The position numbers were made by a program, and so were the translations under genes. A stretch of DNA of 64,000 nucleotides from Agaricus subrufescens (Eukaryota > Basidiomycota > Agaricomycetes > Agaricales > Agaricaceae): contig CM057067.1 in assembly GCA_029945375.1 (NCBI GenBank), forward strand, positions 2,232,001 to 2,296,000, given 5' to 3'. The notes under the pieces were generated by a model. That model was not told the origin of the DNA. It made no database searches and saw only the letters and a list, made by a program, of their open reading frames with translations. Below are positions 12,627-23,641 of the stretch, in pieces. How positions within the stretch are numbered: the stretch's first letter is position 1; each line of letters begins with the position of its first letter.

Positions 12627-14717
12627 TTATCTTGCATTAACAACTGCTACAGGAAAAACAGCAGCTTGGGTCCATTGGCCACTCCGTTCCTTGTCGTTTT
12701 TGTTTTCTTTTTTTTGACCAGAAAGCTCTTTAATAGCATTATCACTGAGAGTTGTACCATGATAATGCTTTCGAGCATCCCAATACCAGAAGAGATTTTG
12801 TTGCATTTCAAGAATCAACCGGTGGGATCCCCAAACAAAATTACTAGTCTCTCTTGAAAGCTAAAGACAGTAAGTAAAAGAAAACTATTGGTAACCAGAC
12901 ACATACATCATCAGGTCGTTGCATAACCCACCCTCGTGTTGGTGTACTATCGTTATCAAGGTGTAGGCCAGCAGAATAACCATAAGTAGCAAATGTGGAT
13001 GCTGATGGATATCCCAATGCATTCATCAACTTAGGATTTTGTTTTGCCACATTCTAGGATAAAAAGATTAGTCAATAGATTAAAAAAGAGTTATAAGCTT
13101 ACTTCATGTTCAGCAGCCCAGTGTGGCAAAAATGCCTTGTAAAATTCATGGTGAATTGCTTCATATACTAAGAAACACACTATTAGATTACCAAATGTGA
13201 GAAGATAGAGCACACTCTACCAGGCATTATAAATTCTAGTTCTGGTTTTTGACTTTGTTTGACTTCAGCTTTATAGAGTATATGGTTAACGGCATGCATG
13301 CCAGACCCTTTAACCATTTCTCCAGTAGACTCCAATCGTGACCTTTTGACCTTTCCTTTGTAGCTAATATGTATAAATAATTGGCACAAATATTATAGAT
13401 AATAGTTGCTTACTGTATGTAGAGTCGCTCCAATTCAGCAGCTCCTATATTGAATGCATTCTCTCCAAGATTATGTGTGAGTTTTTCTGGATGATATACA
13501 ACAGCTCCAAACTATCCCAATTAATTTTTGATATACATACTTGAAAATAAAATACTCACAATTTTATCTGGACTAGGTGACTGATCATCACAGTCATCTT
13601 TAGTCCAGAAAATCAAAGGCCAAAGCTTGTCATCACTTGGAGCACAGATCCGATCACAATAATTGCCAACATTGACAGCAGTGCTCAATTGTGTAGTTTG
13701 AGCATCTGTTTCTACCATATGGCTATGATTGTGGATGGGATTCCTAAAATCATGGTTAAACCTAGTATTGCACAAATCTCACAAAACCATACTCTTCAAA
13801 ACCAATCCATGTTGCTCTTGAAAGACAAGTTTTCCCTGCTTTTTTGGCAGATTTTATATGTTTTTGAAACTCATTTCCCATTTTTATACAGGCTTGAAGT
13901 GTTTCATTACCAGATTTTGAGCCCATATCTTGGAATAAGTGAAGAACTTGAGCAAGGACACCCTGTGCAAATATATAAATAAATCAGATTGATAATAAAA
14001 ATCAAGCCAATGTACTCTACCATCTCAGTGTCATGAATATCTCTTTGTAGACTTTCAAGTTTTTCCTTTTTTTCCTGCTCATTTGCATTTGTGTAGCGGT
14101 TCAGATCATCATTCAAAAATGTTGAAAATCTTGCCAGAAATCCTCCTTGCATACAATAAAAAACATGGCAAATGAATGTTTTATCTTCAGCATGATGATG
14201 CTCTTCTGGAATTGTAGGCCATGTTGCTATTGCCTTCTTGATTAGTTCAACTATCAGGGATTTCATTCTTAAAGGTTTAACATCCATTGATTTGTTAGGA
14301 GGAGCTGTGTCTGCAACAAGATATGTTAATATGCTAGTTTGTAGATATTTGCTTACATTTTGGAAGCACTTCTCCAGGAAGCTCATAGGAGTTTTCTGAA
14401 ATCCGTTTCTTAGGAGAATCAGTTTTGTGACTTTTTGTAGCCCGTAATATCTCAGTTTGCCTTGTTTTCCTCTTGTTTTTGTCTATAACCACTATAAGCA
14501 AAGGCAAAAACAATGATCAAGACTAATCTACTCACTAGTTTTTCCTGATGTTTCAATGTTCTCTTGCAAGTTGTTGTACTCGCTATCAGAAGCTGGTTGA
14601 GAACCTAGAAATTGACAGTCAAGATAATTCACATGATATAGTAGAGTGCTCACAATCATCTTGATTGCCCTTAGACTGTGATGCTGTAGTTGACCGGAGT
14701 TTCTGTATCCAATCCTT
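12627..14717 (-). pseudogene. TET/JBP-like 2OG-Fe(II) dioxygenase, left-arm copy
   Basis: This is the mirror copy of the gene at 61479-63569, where the exon structure is described. The conserved C-terminal exons read GYSAGLHLDND, then RGWVMQRPDD, then SNFVWGSHRLILEMQQN and YHGTT, with the stop at 12627-12629. The family oxidises 5-methylpyrimidines in DNA. The same apparent one-base frameshift is present (near 13777), so it predates the duplication of the arm. The neighbouring UPF0658 fragment lies back to back on the other strand. Confidence 0.72.
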
Positions 14718-15316
14718 CTAAGCTGTCATCGCTATTAGATTAATTGGAATCTATACCATGATTGTATTTCACTGCTTAATATACTTTAATAAAGCTCAAT
14801 ACAGTTAAGTATAGATTGACATACCAAGTAGGGATTCAACACTATCAATGTAATGTGGTGTGGATCGAATAGGTGCCCGTAATGATGGGTGTAAAGAAGG
14901 GAAGGCAAATTTTCGTTATCAAAGATTATCTGCGGTCGTAACTATAGGGCCAGTTGATTTATGTCATGTGCACCTTCTCTTTTTGGTCAACGTGTCTACA
15001 TCACGCGTCCTCTCCTCTCGCCTTGGATGCCTGCATTCACCGCTAGCTCTGTCTTGACTCATCTACGCCATGGGCTATCTGTACTGTCTCGAGAGCAGTA
15101 AAACACCGGCCAGTCTGACCTCCCATGGCCAGCGTGCGTACGTCCTATGGCGGACTTGATCAAACATGTTGTCCTCGTGTCATCCATCTATATATCTCTC
15201 GTCCTGTCCCATTCCTCCTCCCTCCCGTCCTTCCCTGCCCCCGGCTGTCACACCACATTCGCGGGAGATACCATATCCGTTACTCGGCGACTTTCTGACA
15301 ACGAATCTACCTCAAC
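14718..15316. other. Intergenic, upstream of two divergent genes
   Basis: The stretch lies between the dioxygenase gene (minus) and the UPF0658 fragment (plus). A possible further 5' exon of the dioxygenase could lie at about 14820-14860, but its frame does not join cleanly. A pyrimidine-rich tract at 15190-15245 precedes the UPF0658 ATG. Confidence 0.4.
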
Positions 15317-16143
15317 ATGGCAGTTGAACCATTGCTTGCGACAAGGGCGCAGCACGCTTTCATACTGACAAGTGTGTCCTATCATGTCTTAAGTGTCTGA
15401 TTGACTCACATAGACGCGTTCCACAGCTTTGATTTGTGCGTAATGCCAACATTACCGTTGCTCATTTACCAATCTATCTTCCGCCCGCAGAAGCGATCGT
15501 TGTGTTGGTCATGGTTGCTATCACCTTCGGGAAGGTATGCTTGCGTTTCTCGTTAGTGAAGAGCAACAAATTAAACGCGCCGTAGGTACGAGGAGAGGTA
15601 GATTTCAGTGATAGCAGATATCGGGTACGTATTCGCATCCCCGCACCTCCAAGCATTTCTAATTGCATGTTTAAATATCAGACGTTATCCTGTTATTTGG
15701 CACTTTTCGCGCTCGCAGAGTAGGCTGCCCTTGTTTTCCTCCGGTTCTCCCGATTAATTGCCTCGATTCCAGAGGATATTTGAACTACTCATGGCATTCG
15801 ATGCACTTCGTCTACGGAATGTTATCCAATTGGTCGGGATCCTAGGTGAGCGCTCGATGGGATTAAAAAGTTTTCGGAAGGGCGCTCAATATTCTCTAGC
15901 ATTCCATATGGCTATGATGGTGTTTGCAGCCCTTCAAGTTCACTATGACCGGAGTCTGTCAGGATAAAGGGAACTTGGCGGTAAATCCTTTTCGTTTCCC
16001 ACCTACTCAAATTTGACTGACTGTTCCATCTAGGCTTGTGACGGAGTTGGATCTCTTTGGCAGAAAGTACAACCCTTCCTCATCCTCGCGCCATGTGTCA
16101 TCGCTGCGGCTTGGATATTTATGCTGTTCTGGATCAGACATGC
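15317..16143 (+). pseudogene. UPF0658 Golgi membrane protein, N-terminal part
   Basis: Short exons starting at ATG 15317 assemble to MAVEPLLATRAQHAFIL, AIVVLVMVAITFGK, GEVDFSDSRYR, LSCYLALFALAE, RIFELLMAFDALRLRNVIQL, AMMVFAALQVHYDRSL and SLWQKVQPFLILAPCVIAAA. This matches the fungal UPF0658 family of multi-pass Golgi membrane proteins, of unknown function. The introns are short and have GT..AG ends, so this is a genomic copy. Homology stops after FWIRHALSN at about 16143, in repeated C-rich sequence, so the C-terminal half is absent. The identification rests on remembered family motifs. Confidence 0.7.
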
Positions 16144-16149
16144 GTTGTC

Positions 16150-16545
16150 AAACCCCTCCAGTGCTCCCCCGGCTATCACATAAAACTCAGGCAGGCCCGC
16201 GCTTCAATATGTAGCAACCCCTCAAAGGCCACCGCAGGCCCCGCCAGCCGTCTCCCACCCCTCTTTTTCTTTGCTCCCCGCATCGCTAAATCCCTCCGAC
16301 GTTTCCCGGCCTCCAAGGGCCAGTATCACATAAAGTTCATCCAGGCCCGCACCCTCAGCATCTGCACACCCAACATGCGCCCTTTCCTTACTCACAATTT
16401 TCGTTTGTGGCCTAGGATGGCAACTGTAGTGGCGTATGCAGAACCCTCCAGCCCGCCTTCCGCGCCTCCTCTTCGCCTCCCACATCGCCAAACCCCTCCA
16501 ATGCTCCAAGGGCTGGCGTCACGTAAACCCGCCTTGCGCCCCTCT
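16150..16545. repeat. Imperfect triplicated C-rich repeat between gene fragments
   Basis: Three related blocks begin near 16157, 16287 and 16490 with AA(A)CCCCTCCARTGCTCC-like sequence, followed by GGSYRTCACRTAAA and CAGGCCCGC- or CCGCC-like sequence. The first two also share GCCCCGCC or CTCCCACC tracts. The blocks bridge the break point between the UPF0658 and SET2 fragments. Confidence 0.55.
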
Positions 16546-16555
16546 GACACGTCTC

Positions 16556-17379
16556 AGGGATACATTCATTTACGAGTACATCGGCGGCGTTGTCAGCCCA
16601 AATCCGTTCAAGAAGCGCATGCGCAAGTATGGTCAAGAGGGAACACGGCATTTCTACTTTATGATGCTTCAAAAGGACAAAGTCAGTACGCTTTCCGTAT
16701 ATACATTAATGGCTTCTCATTGAATGACCAAAGTTCATCGATGCGACTAGGAATGGCGGAATCGGTCGATTCGCGAACCATAGCTGTAATCCCAACTGTT
16801 ACGTGGCTAAACGGACAGTTGATGACAAAGTGCGTATAAGGATATTTTCTAAACGGCTGATCGAGAAGCATGAAGAGTTGACATTCAACTATAATGTGGA
16901 TTGATATGAGTGAGTCGTCGAATTATCCTGTTAATCCCCTTTCCGATTTATTTATTTTCCATCGGTACAGTCACCAAGCACAAACATGCTTTTGTGGGGA
17001 GCCCAATTGTGTCGGATCTATCGGCGGTAAAACGCAGACAGACTTCGCAGCGATGGATGACCTTTGTCTTGATGGTAAGCCTTGTAATCGTTGTGAATAC
17101 TTTCGCAATAAGTTTAAGGAATTTGTAGCTCTTGGTAGACGAGCTTACTGAGCTTGTGGGCACGAAGAAAAAGAGAGGCAAGAAGATTGACGATCCAGAT
17201 TTCCTGGTAATTATCACTCTTGCTACGTCCGCGCTTTGCTAACTTTACCTGCAGCCGATGTTGAAGCCAGTCGCAGAAAAAGACATTCCTAAAGTTGTGC
17301 AAGCCATTCTCCAAACGACAACTCGAAAGATGCTGTCTAAGATGATTCCAACTCGTATAAGAGCAAGTTGCCTATAGCC
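16556..17379 (+). pseudogene. SET2: SET2-like histone H3K36 methyltransferase, SET and post-SET fragment
   Basis: The exons read RDTFIYEYIGGVVSPNPF, RHFYFMMLQKDK, then after an intron [20 protein letters not shown] and [22 protein letters not shown], then [20 protein letters not shown] (post-SET cysteines) and a following exon ending KMIPTRIR. SET2 methylates lysine 36 of histone H3 and travels with elongating RNA polymerase II. The NHSCNP and FNY motifs of the catalytic site are intact. The associated-with-SET part upstream and the SRI domain downstream are missing. The donor site after NVD has become a TGA codon, so the copy cannot be spliced normally. Confidence 0.85.
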
Positions 17380-17597
17380 AACTAGATGGTCCGGGCTCAA
17401 CCGGGTCACTGTACATTACAGAAGGCCAGGCCACTCTGGGGCAACTGGTGCCACTCACCACTAGCCAACGCCAGAACCGGGCCGCCCTCCGCCTGTCCTG
17501 TACCACTTCCTTCCCGTCCCCCGCTCTCTTCCTACCCGCCCTCTCGTTCCTCCACCACCCTACGACTTGTCAGCGGGACCGCCTGTCGTCCAATCTC

Positions 17598-19012
17598 ATG
17601 GCCTCTGGCCCCCCGAGAGGCAGCGACCACGATTCCATCCTCGTGCCTCCCAAATTTCCCTACAACAGGGAATCCGTTCTCCCAGCCTCTGGCGACTCGG
17701 TAATCTCCTTCCGCTCCGACTCCAAATACTCCTCTGGCATGCAGGGCACCCAGCGAGGCCTTGTCGCGTACCCCTATGACCCTGTACTCAATGAGCTTGA
17801 CGCTCCAGACAAGGAAGACTTTCTCCACGATCCCTCACGAAAAGGCGGCCTGGGAAGCCGAAAATCCACATTTCCGTGGAGAGGCATTATGAATGTCTCT
17901 GTCCTCCTTGGCCTCATCCTTGCCCTTCTCGCCCCCTCTGTGTCCTACCCGGTCTTGCGAATTTTCTGTGAACGAGGAACGATTCTATCGTTGGTAATAT
18001 ACGCGCCAACAACACAGGTAAATCATACATCGCCTCCCGCAATCCCTTCTCAATGTTTGTTTACAGGACAATTGCCTGCCCTATTCCGGCTCCTGGGCCC
18101 TATCAATCGTGACACTCCCAAAGAAGCACAGTCTCATATTGGTTTCGGCGGTAAAGAATACGAGCTCGTCTTCTCCGACGAGTTCAACCAGGACGGCAGG
18201 TCGTTCTGTCCCAGCGACGGCCCCTTCTGGTAAGCTACTGAGCTCTGGTACGGCCAAAGAGGGGATTCAGAGTGGTATGACCCGCAACAACGCACCACTC
18301 GTGATGGTGCTCTCGCCATAACCCTTGATTCCGCTGACACTCTTCAACCCCACCTCACTCCTGGTCAGTACTTCTTTCTCTTGTCGATAACCCCTCCTTT
18401 GTTAACGGCATCACAGGTTTGACGGTTCCATTCACTCCCGCTGACAATCACAACTTGAATTATCGCAGTGGGATGCTTCAATCATGGAACAAATTCTGCT
18501 TTACTCAAGGTTCCATCAAAGTCGAAGTCGTCTTCCTGGGATCAGACGAAAATTCAAAAGGATACGTCAGTCCCCTCTTCCTCCTACCCTGTTAGCCTTT
18601 AAGCTGACCATATGTCAATAGTGGCCTGGCGCCTGGACAATGGGAAACTCCAATGGAATGTCGATGGGAAACCGTCGTATAAGATGGAGGCTTCCGCTGT
18701 AGGGGTGGATCCCGAGGCTCAGGGGGGTTCAGGCTCGGGTAGAGGTTGATACTTGTTAAGCCCATGCCCATCGTTTTGAACTTGGGGTACATCAACGTCC
18801 TAACGCTATTCGTGACATGATTCTGACCCTCCGCGTCCGCCCTTAACAGCAAATTGGCAAGAGATTGACCTGTCGACGCTATTATTCCCCGCCGAAATCC
18901 TGATTAATTATGCCAGGGTTTATCAGAGGAAAGGACTCGATCAACACAGGCTGTGATCCTAAGGATTTCCCGGCCGCGAATTACATCGCGAGTCATATTG
19001 ATGCTTATGAAG
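17598..19012 (+). pseudogene. KRE6/SKN1-like beta-glucan synthesis protein (GH16), fragment
   Basis: ATG at 17598 opens a cytoplasmic N-terminus, then a membrane segment (about 17889-17960, GIMNVSVLLGLILALLAP). GFGGKEYELVFSDEFNQDG marks the start of the GH16-like lumenal domain, followed by EWYDPQQRTTRDGALAITL, NHNLNYRSGMLQSWNKFCF and WPGAWTMGN. A later piece near 18890-19012 gives YARVYQRK and, in another frame, GCDPKDFPAANYIASHIDAYE. These proteins act in the secretory pathway in cell-wall beta-1,6-glucan formation. The centre of the domain is missing after WTMGN and the end has a frameshift, so the gene is dead. Confidence 0.85.
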
Positions 19013-19457
19013 GTGAGTCGTTGTTCTTGCTTCGTCAGTTGTTCTTTGCGATTGTCTTGTACTTGTGGGACTATGTCTTCCTTCGGCGCCGCCTTGCCAT
19101 CACCCGGCCTCACCACACGTTCGATGTCGGAAGCAATTCTTCGTTTCCTAGTTGGACAATGTTCATGATACTCCTTCCCTTACTGTTTACCCAATAAACT
19201 CACTAACATTTTTGTTATGTCCAGACCGAAATGCCCGGTGTGGTCTTATGTGAAGCTCTACGGTGGGTCATGCTAGTACCGCATATACGCCCCACAGACA
19301 TTTTATCTTACAACATCCCTTATCCTCATTGCTCATCCAGAACAATCATTCGGGGTCACTCTTCGTCCTTTTACTATCTAGAGATCAGCGCGCTGCTTTT
19401 TAAAAAACTTCCCGGCCCCAGCTACTTTTCTTTATGGATGCGGTAGTCTCTTTCCGC

Positions 19458-19640
19458 ATACCTCTATGACCCTGTACTCGATGAGCTTGACGCCCCAGAC
19501 GAGGAAGAGTTTCTCCATGGTCTTTCACCAAAAGGTGGCCGGGGAGGCCGAAATCCACATTTTTGCAGAAGAGGCATCCTGAATGCCTCCGTCCTCCTTG
19601 CCCTTTGTGTTGTATCCAGTCTTGTGATTTTTCCATGACC
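19458..19640 (+). pseudogene. Second, partial copy of the KRE6/SKN1 N-terminal region
   Basis: This block repeats about 180 bases of 17769-17950, covering YDPVLNELDAPDKEDFLHD (here with changes) and the start of the membrane segment. The two copies are diverged by roughly a fifth, so this duplication is much older than the inverted repeat. It lies about 450 bases after the main fragment in the same orientation. Confidence 0.8.
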
Positions 19641-20005
19641 GAGAGAGGATTTCCCCCGTGCCCATTACCAAGATTGCGGATTATCTGGTCCGTCCTAGTG
19701 GTGGGTGGCCTGCCGCGCCCACTCTATCACGTGTATCATGTTGGTTTCCAAGCAGCCGCCGCAGGCTAGTTGCCGCCTGCCACCAGGCCCCGCTGATTGG
19801 CAATGTTGCACTACCAGGTCCAGCCCTCCGCACCGCCAGCACTCCACTTTCGCATTTGCCAGTTGCATGTTACAGATTACGATATTTAATAATACATTTA
19901 TAATACATTTGTAATGGTAACATAGTATTTGTATGGGATACAGCCTAATTGAATCCATCCTCCTCTTCACCTCCATCCCCGAACTTCCGTAAACTACCAA
20001 CCATT
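19641..20005. other. No gene recognised
   Basis: Nothing with family resemblance is seen between the KRE6 piece and the COG6 fragment. The central part (19700-19850) is GC-rich and ends in an AT-rich stretch with two TTATAATACATTT-like words at 19885-19915. Confidence 0.4.
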
Positions 20006-21055
20006 CATTTTGCGGACTTGAGGTCAAAGAAACTCTCTAGGAACTCTTGCTGTGCAGCGATGCCCTGATGAACCCACGCGAGCATATCGCATTTAATTGT
20101 GTGCGTAAAATTCTATAGGTTGGAGAAGGCCAGACGGACCTCCACGCGTTAAAGCAGTGAGGAAGGGTTCTGACGGTATGGCTTGACGTGTCTCGGAGAG
20201 GTTAGTCAAAGCCTCGCTAAAGTAAAGTTAGCTGAGGCAAAGTCAGTTGGGTGTGGACAGCACGCACGTCAACAGTTCGGGACGTTTCCGCAGCCTTCAA
20301 ATCGCTTCTCGTAAAGTCAATGTAACCTCAATGAGCATCTCACGACCGATTTGACGGAACTTGCTCGACGTCCACCGCAACAGTTTTTTGTACCTATGTT
20401 CTCGGTAGGATGAAGTGGCCATCATTATGTCCATACTGCGCGTTCGGGTGAGAAACTGCTAGGGCATTGGCAGATAATGAGGGGCTTACCCAGCTCAAGT
20501 TGGACCATCCTCTCCCGCCACTAAAACCTAACAATTGTCCCTGATCTTCTCTGTCTTGTCCACCGTCCGGAAGAAAAGTGTTCCAATCGGAGTCTCTCTA
20601 GATAAGTTAACGATGCTTATTTCTTGCTCAGTGAGGGTGAATTCTGAAAGGAACAATTCGACGATTGATTTTTTATCTTCGACTTCTTTTCTACGACGCC
20701 GTGAGTTAGAGAGATGAGAAGGAAGGAGGAAAAACACACCTTTCCTCCCCTAAGCTACCGGCACACTCAAGTAGCGTCCGGCCTGACTTCCGTGTCAACC
20801 CTAACTGAGTCTCTGCCCTGTCGCAATCCGACTTCATAGTTTCAAGATGAACTTGCAACTGAATGTCTATACATATGTTGCTCAGCAGAGGATACATATG
20901 CTCAGAGAGAAAGAAACACACACTTGATCAATTTCTCCCAATGCCTTCAAAAACTGCCGGTTTCCTTCAGCAAGCTTCTTCCCCATATCTCTCCGCAAAT
21001 GTTTGCGTGCACGTGGAGTGATTTCCCCAGGAATCAGCTCGACGAGCAGTTGATG
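20006..21055 (-). pseudogene. COG6: COG6-like Golgi tethering subunit, fragment, left arm
   Basis: Reading on the minus strand gives LVELIPGEITPRARKHLRRD, KLAEGNRQFLKALGEIDQ, then LETMKSDCDRAETQLGL and SLGEER, then KEVEDKKSIVELFLSEFTLT, VDKTEKIRDNC-stop and, after an intron, KKLLRWTSSKFRQIGREM and FLTALTRGGPSGLLQPIEFY. This order matches subunit 6 of the conserved oligomeric Golgi complex, which tethers retrograde vesicles. Several stops (for example an arginine-type codon turned to TAG after RDNC) and frame changes show it is a pseudogene. The transporter fragment lies directly upstream. Confidence 0.82.
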
Positions 21056-21085
21056 CAGAACCAGATTCGACTACCAGTTGTGTCG

Positions 21086-21934
21086 TTCTCAATCTCTTCT
21101 TTGTCTTCATCAAGTCTGGCAGGTTCTTTTCCTTTAATAGACAATGGAGCACGAGTCTTTGCAGCAAAGCAGGCGGTTTTGTCTACGGTAAGAGTAGGGA
21201 AAAGGATATCGTCCTCAGGACAATTGAACGTCTCCTCGTAAACGTTCGTGGATTTCAGTAGGAGAGAATGAATCATTGTGAACTTGACCGGTAACACCAT
21301 GGTATTCGGAACGATGACTGGCGAGAATTTTGAGAAAAGTTGTAAGTCCTGATCCTGGGCGACCAAGGACGACCATAAAGAAGGGATTGAGGGATAAGAA
21401 AAGACTTACCAAGCATCTTGCCCGGCCGAACAACCTCTACAAAGTTAGAGAAGATACTTCGCAAATGCGGGGGCCTGATGGATTGTGTGCCGCGAATTAT
21501 GTTCAGCGGGTTGAAGTTAGGACCCAGAGTCATTTGGCGACTCTCCAACGTACCAAGACCGGTTACATCAAGACCCCGAAAGAGAACGCCGAGCTGGCGT
21601 GTCTTGATCTCCGCCTCCTCTTCCCTGATAACACCTTTAACAGACAATGGGACAGCATAGAACACACAACACTCACTTTCTCACAGGTGTTTCTCAAAAT
21701 CAAACTGATCTCCTACTTGTAATGCCTCATTGGGTGCTACATCTTCTCGCTCCTGCTCTTCTTCAGAATGCAAAGGCACGCCTTTAGACTTAGGGACTTT
21801 GATAGTTGACGAACGCCCCCAGGGTCAAAGTAGTCTATATCAACGTGACTCCACACCCTGCACAAAGTATCCAAACAGTCTTCGTCGTCTTCACCTGTTA
21901 AGACGCGATCATGGCGAGGTGGTATACCTGTCAA
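21086..21934 (-). pseudogene. PDR-type ABC transporter, N-terminal fragment, left arm
   Basis: The minus strand encodes WSHVDIDYFDPGGVRQLSKS, then EAEIKTRQLGVLFRGLDVTG, then NIIRGTQSIRPPHLRSIFSN and VVRPGKML, then an intron, then MVVLGRPGSGLTTFLKILAS (Walker A region) with EYHGVTGQVH, FSPTEIHERLRGDVQ and FPTLTVDKT. This is the start of a fungal pleiotropic drug resistance transporter, a plasma-membrane efflux pump of 1400-1500 residues. Only the first quarter is present and there is a frame change after LSKSLS. The sequence then passes abruptly into COG6. Confidence 0.88.
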
Positions 21935-22661
21935 AGGAGACCCTTTGTGTCTAGCTGTAGTAGGTTAAGAGCTGGACCGCTGGTCATCCGGTCTGGGTTG
22001 AGACGGAATTGGGATGGGCCCGCATCATTATTGAGCATCTTGCAAGGAGAAACGTAGATGTTCGAGTTCTAGCCTATAGTCGGAACCAGTGGGGCTCACG
22101 AGCTGTGAAACAGTCCATATTTCAACGAGAGGAGAATGGTGGTAAGAACACACTCGAATCCTGCTCGAATTTATCTGCGCCCATATCAGGCCCATATTAC
22201 CAAACCCGGAGTGGGCCGGCTCCAAAGTTAGCCGAGTCCCGGCTGCGGCGGCCCACACATTGGCACCGACAAAGACGGCGGGACTCGGGCCGTCACTTCA
22301 GTCCATTTTTCCCCCGTTTTTCGGATTATCTGTGCGTATTGCATATACAAATGTGTGTTGTAATCTAACTTGAATCTCGCAAAACTCATTGTCTGCAGGA
22401 AACAACTTCCTTTGACTACTCATAGCAGGTTCAAAACGCTTGGAGCGTTCTAATCCCTGCCCACCGCTGCTGTTTAAAGTATTTTCTATCAACTGTCATC
22501 ATGGCTGTCGTTTGACGGCTGTTTTCTCGCCATGCGTTAACATACGTAACAGGCAGCGGCACCCTCGCAACAGGAAGATTCTACTGGTACCTCAACTCAG
22601 GTCCGGCATACCACTCGAGTGCGAAACAAACACAACGTCCACCATAACCATGGACACCGCT
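21935..22661. other. No gene recognised
   Basis: A GC-rich block at 22190-22310 contains repeated GGCCC, CCGGCT and GAGTCCCG or CGGGACTCG words in both orientations, which could form a hairpin or be a degenerate small transposon. Frames in this stretch match nothing known. Confidence 0.35.
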
Positions 22662-23605
22662 TTCCCATGCAGAAATGCTAACGGAAGTGCGCAAATCCGG
22701 TGAACAAACTGGAGAAGAATTCGATTTGTTGATTGGTGGTGGTGGTGCTACCGGTGCTGGTGTCGCTGCCGCTAGCAGAGGGTTGAAAGTCGCTTTGGTG
22801 GAGCGTGACGACTTTGGTTCTGGTGAGTTTCCGGACATTCAGCCAGTGATTCTTCCATATCATAATAAACCTCTTTTCAAGGCACATCGTCGAAATCGAC
22901 AAAACTCGTTCATGGAGGTGTTTGGTACCTTCAAAAAGCTGTATTTGAGCTGGACTACGACTAATATAAACTCGTTCGCGAGGCACTCTAAGAACGTCGG
23001 ATGTTCCTCGAGACGGGCCCCCAATTATCCAACATGCTGCCGATCATGTTACCCATTTATATACAAGTATTGGTAGGTTCCTTACTACTTGGTTGGATGC
23101 AGGCTGTATGATATTCTGGCGGGTATATAAAATATGGAAACTTCGTATGTTATGAGCAAAGGGGAGGCATTGGAGACCTTTCCTATGCTCAAAAGCGACG
23201 GTTTGATTGATGTGGTTGTATCCTACGATCGTATGCACCCCCTTTTTTGTGAAATGAGCAGGGAAACTTACGGAGGCATTAATAGGTCAACACAACGACT
23301 CCTGAATGATGGATCATGATGAGCGCAGTCAAACACGGTGCAAAGGTTGCCAATTATTGCGAGGTTGCTGATCTCCACAAAACCAGATCTAGAAAAATCG
23401 TATAACGGATAAGTTGAGGTTGGTTGGGAGTGATGGATGAAGTCGGAATATGTTTATCGGTTTGATTCAAGCTGTGAGCGTTCATCAATTTTTATCTTTT
23501 CACATCTATTAATTAATCATGTTCTTTTCAGTATGGTCTTGATACAGATGTAGCCCGACATTTGTCTGACAATTACGATGATCGCGCATAGACAGTTTAT
23601 GGACG
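22662..23605 (+). pseudogene. FAD-dependent mitochondrial glycerol-3-phosphate dehydrogenase, fragments
   Basis: EEFDLLIGGGGATGAGVA with AASRGLKVALVERDDFGSG is the FAD-binding start. After an intron come GGVWYLQKAVFELDYD, ERRMFLETGPQLSNMLPIML, ENMETSYVMSKGEALETF-like sequence, PMLKSDGLIDVVVSYD, AVKHGAKVANYCEVADLHK, and near 23532-23600 [17 protein letters not shown]. The family passes electrons from glycerol-3-phosphate to ubiquinone at the inner mitochondrial membrane. The copy lacks a residue in the GxGxxG region, has several stop codons, and misses the middle of the protein. Confidence 0.87.
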
Positions 23606-23641
23606 TCCTGAACCTACTAGTGCAACTTGGTCTCTGCACAG

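Noticed and set aside
22190..22310. GC-rich block with inverted words as a second MITE.
   Set aside because: The inverted words are short and scattered and no target duplication could be found.
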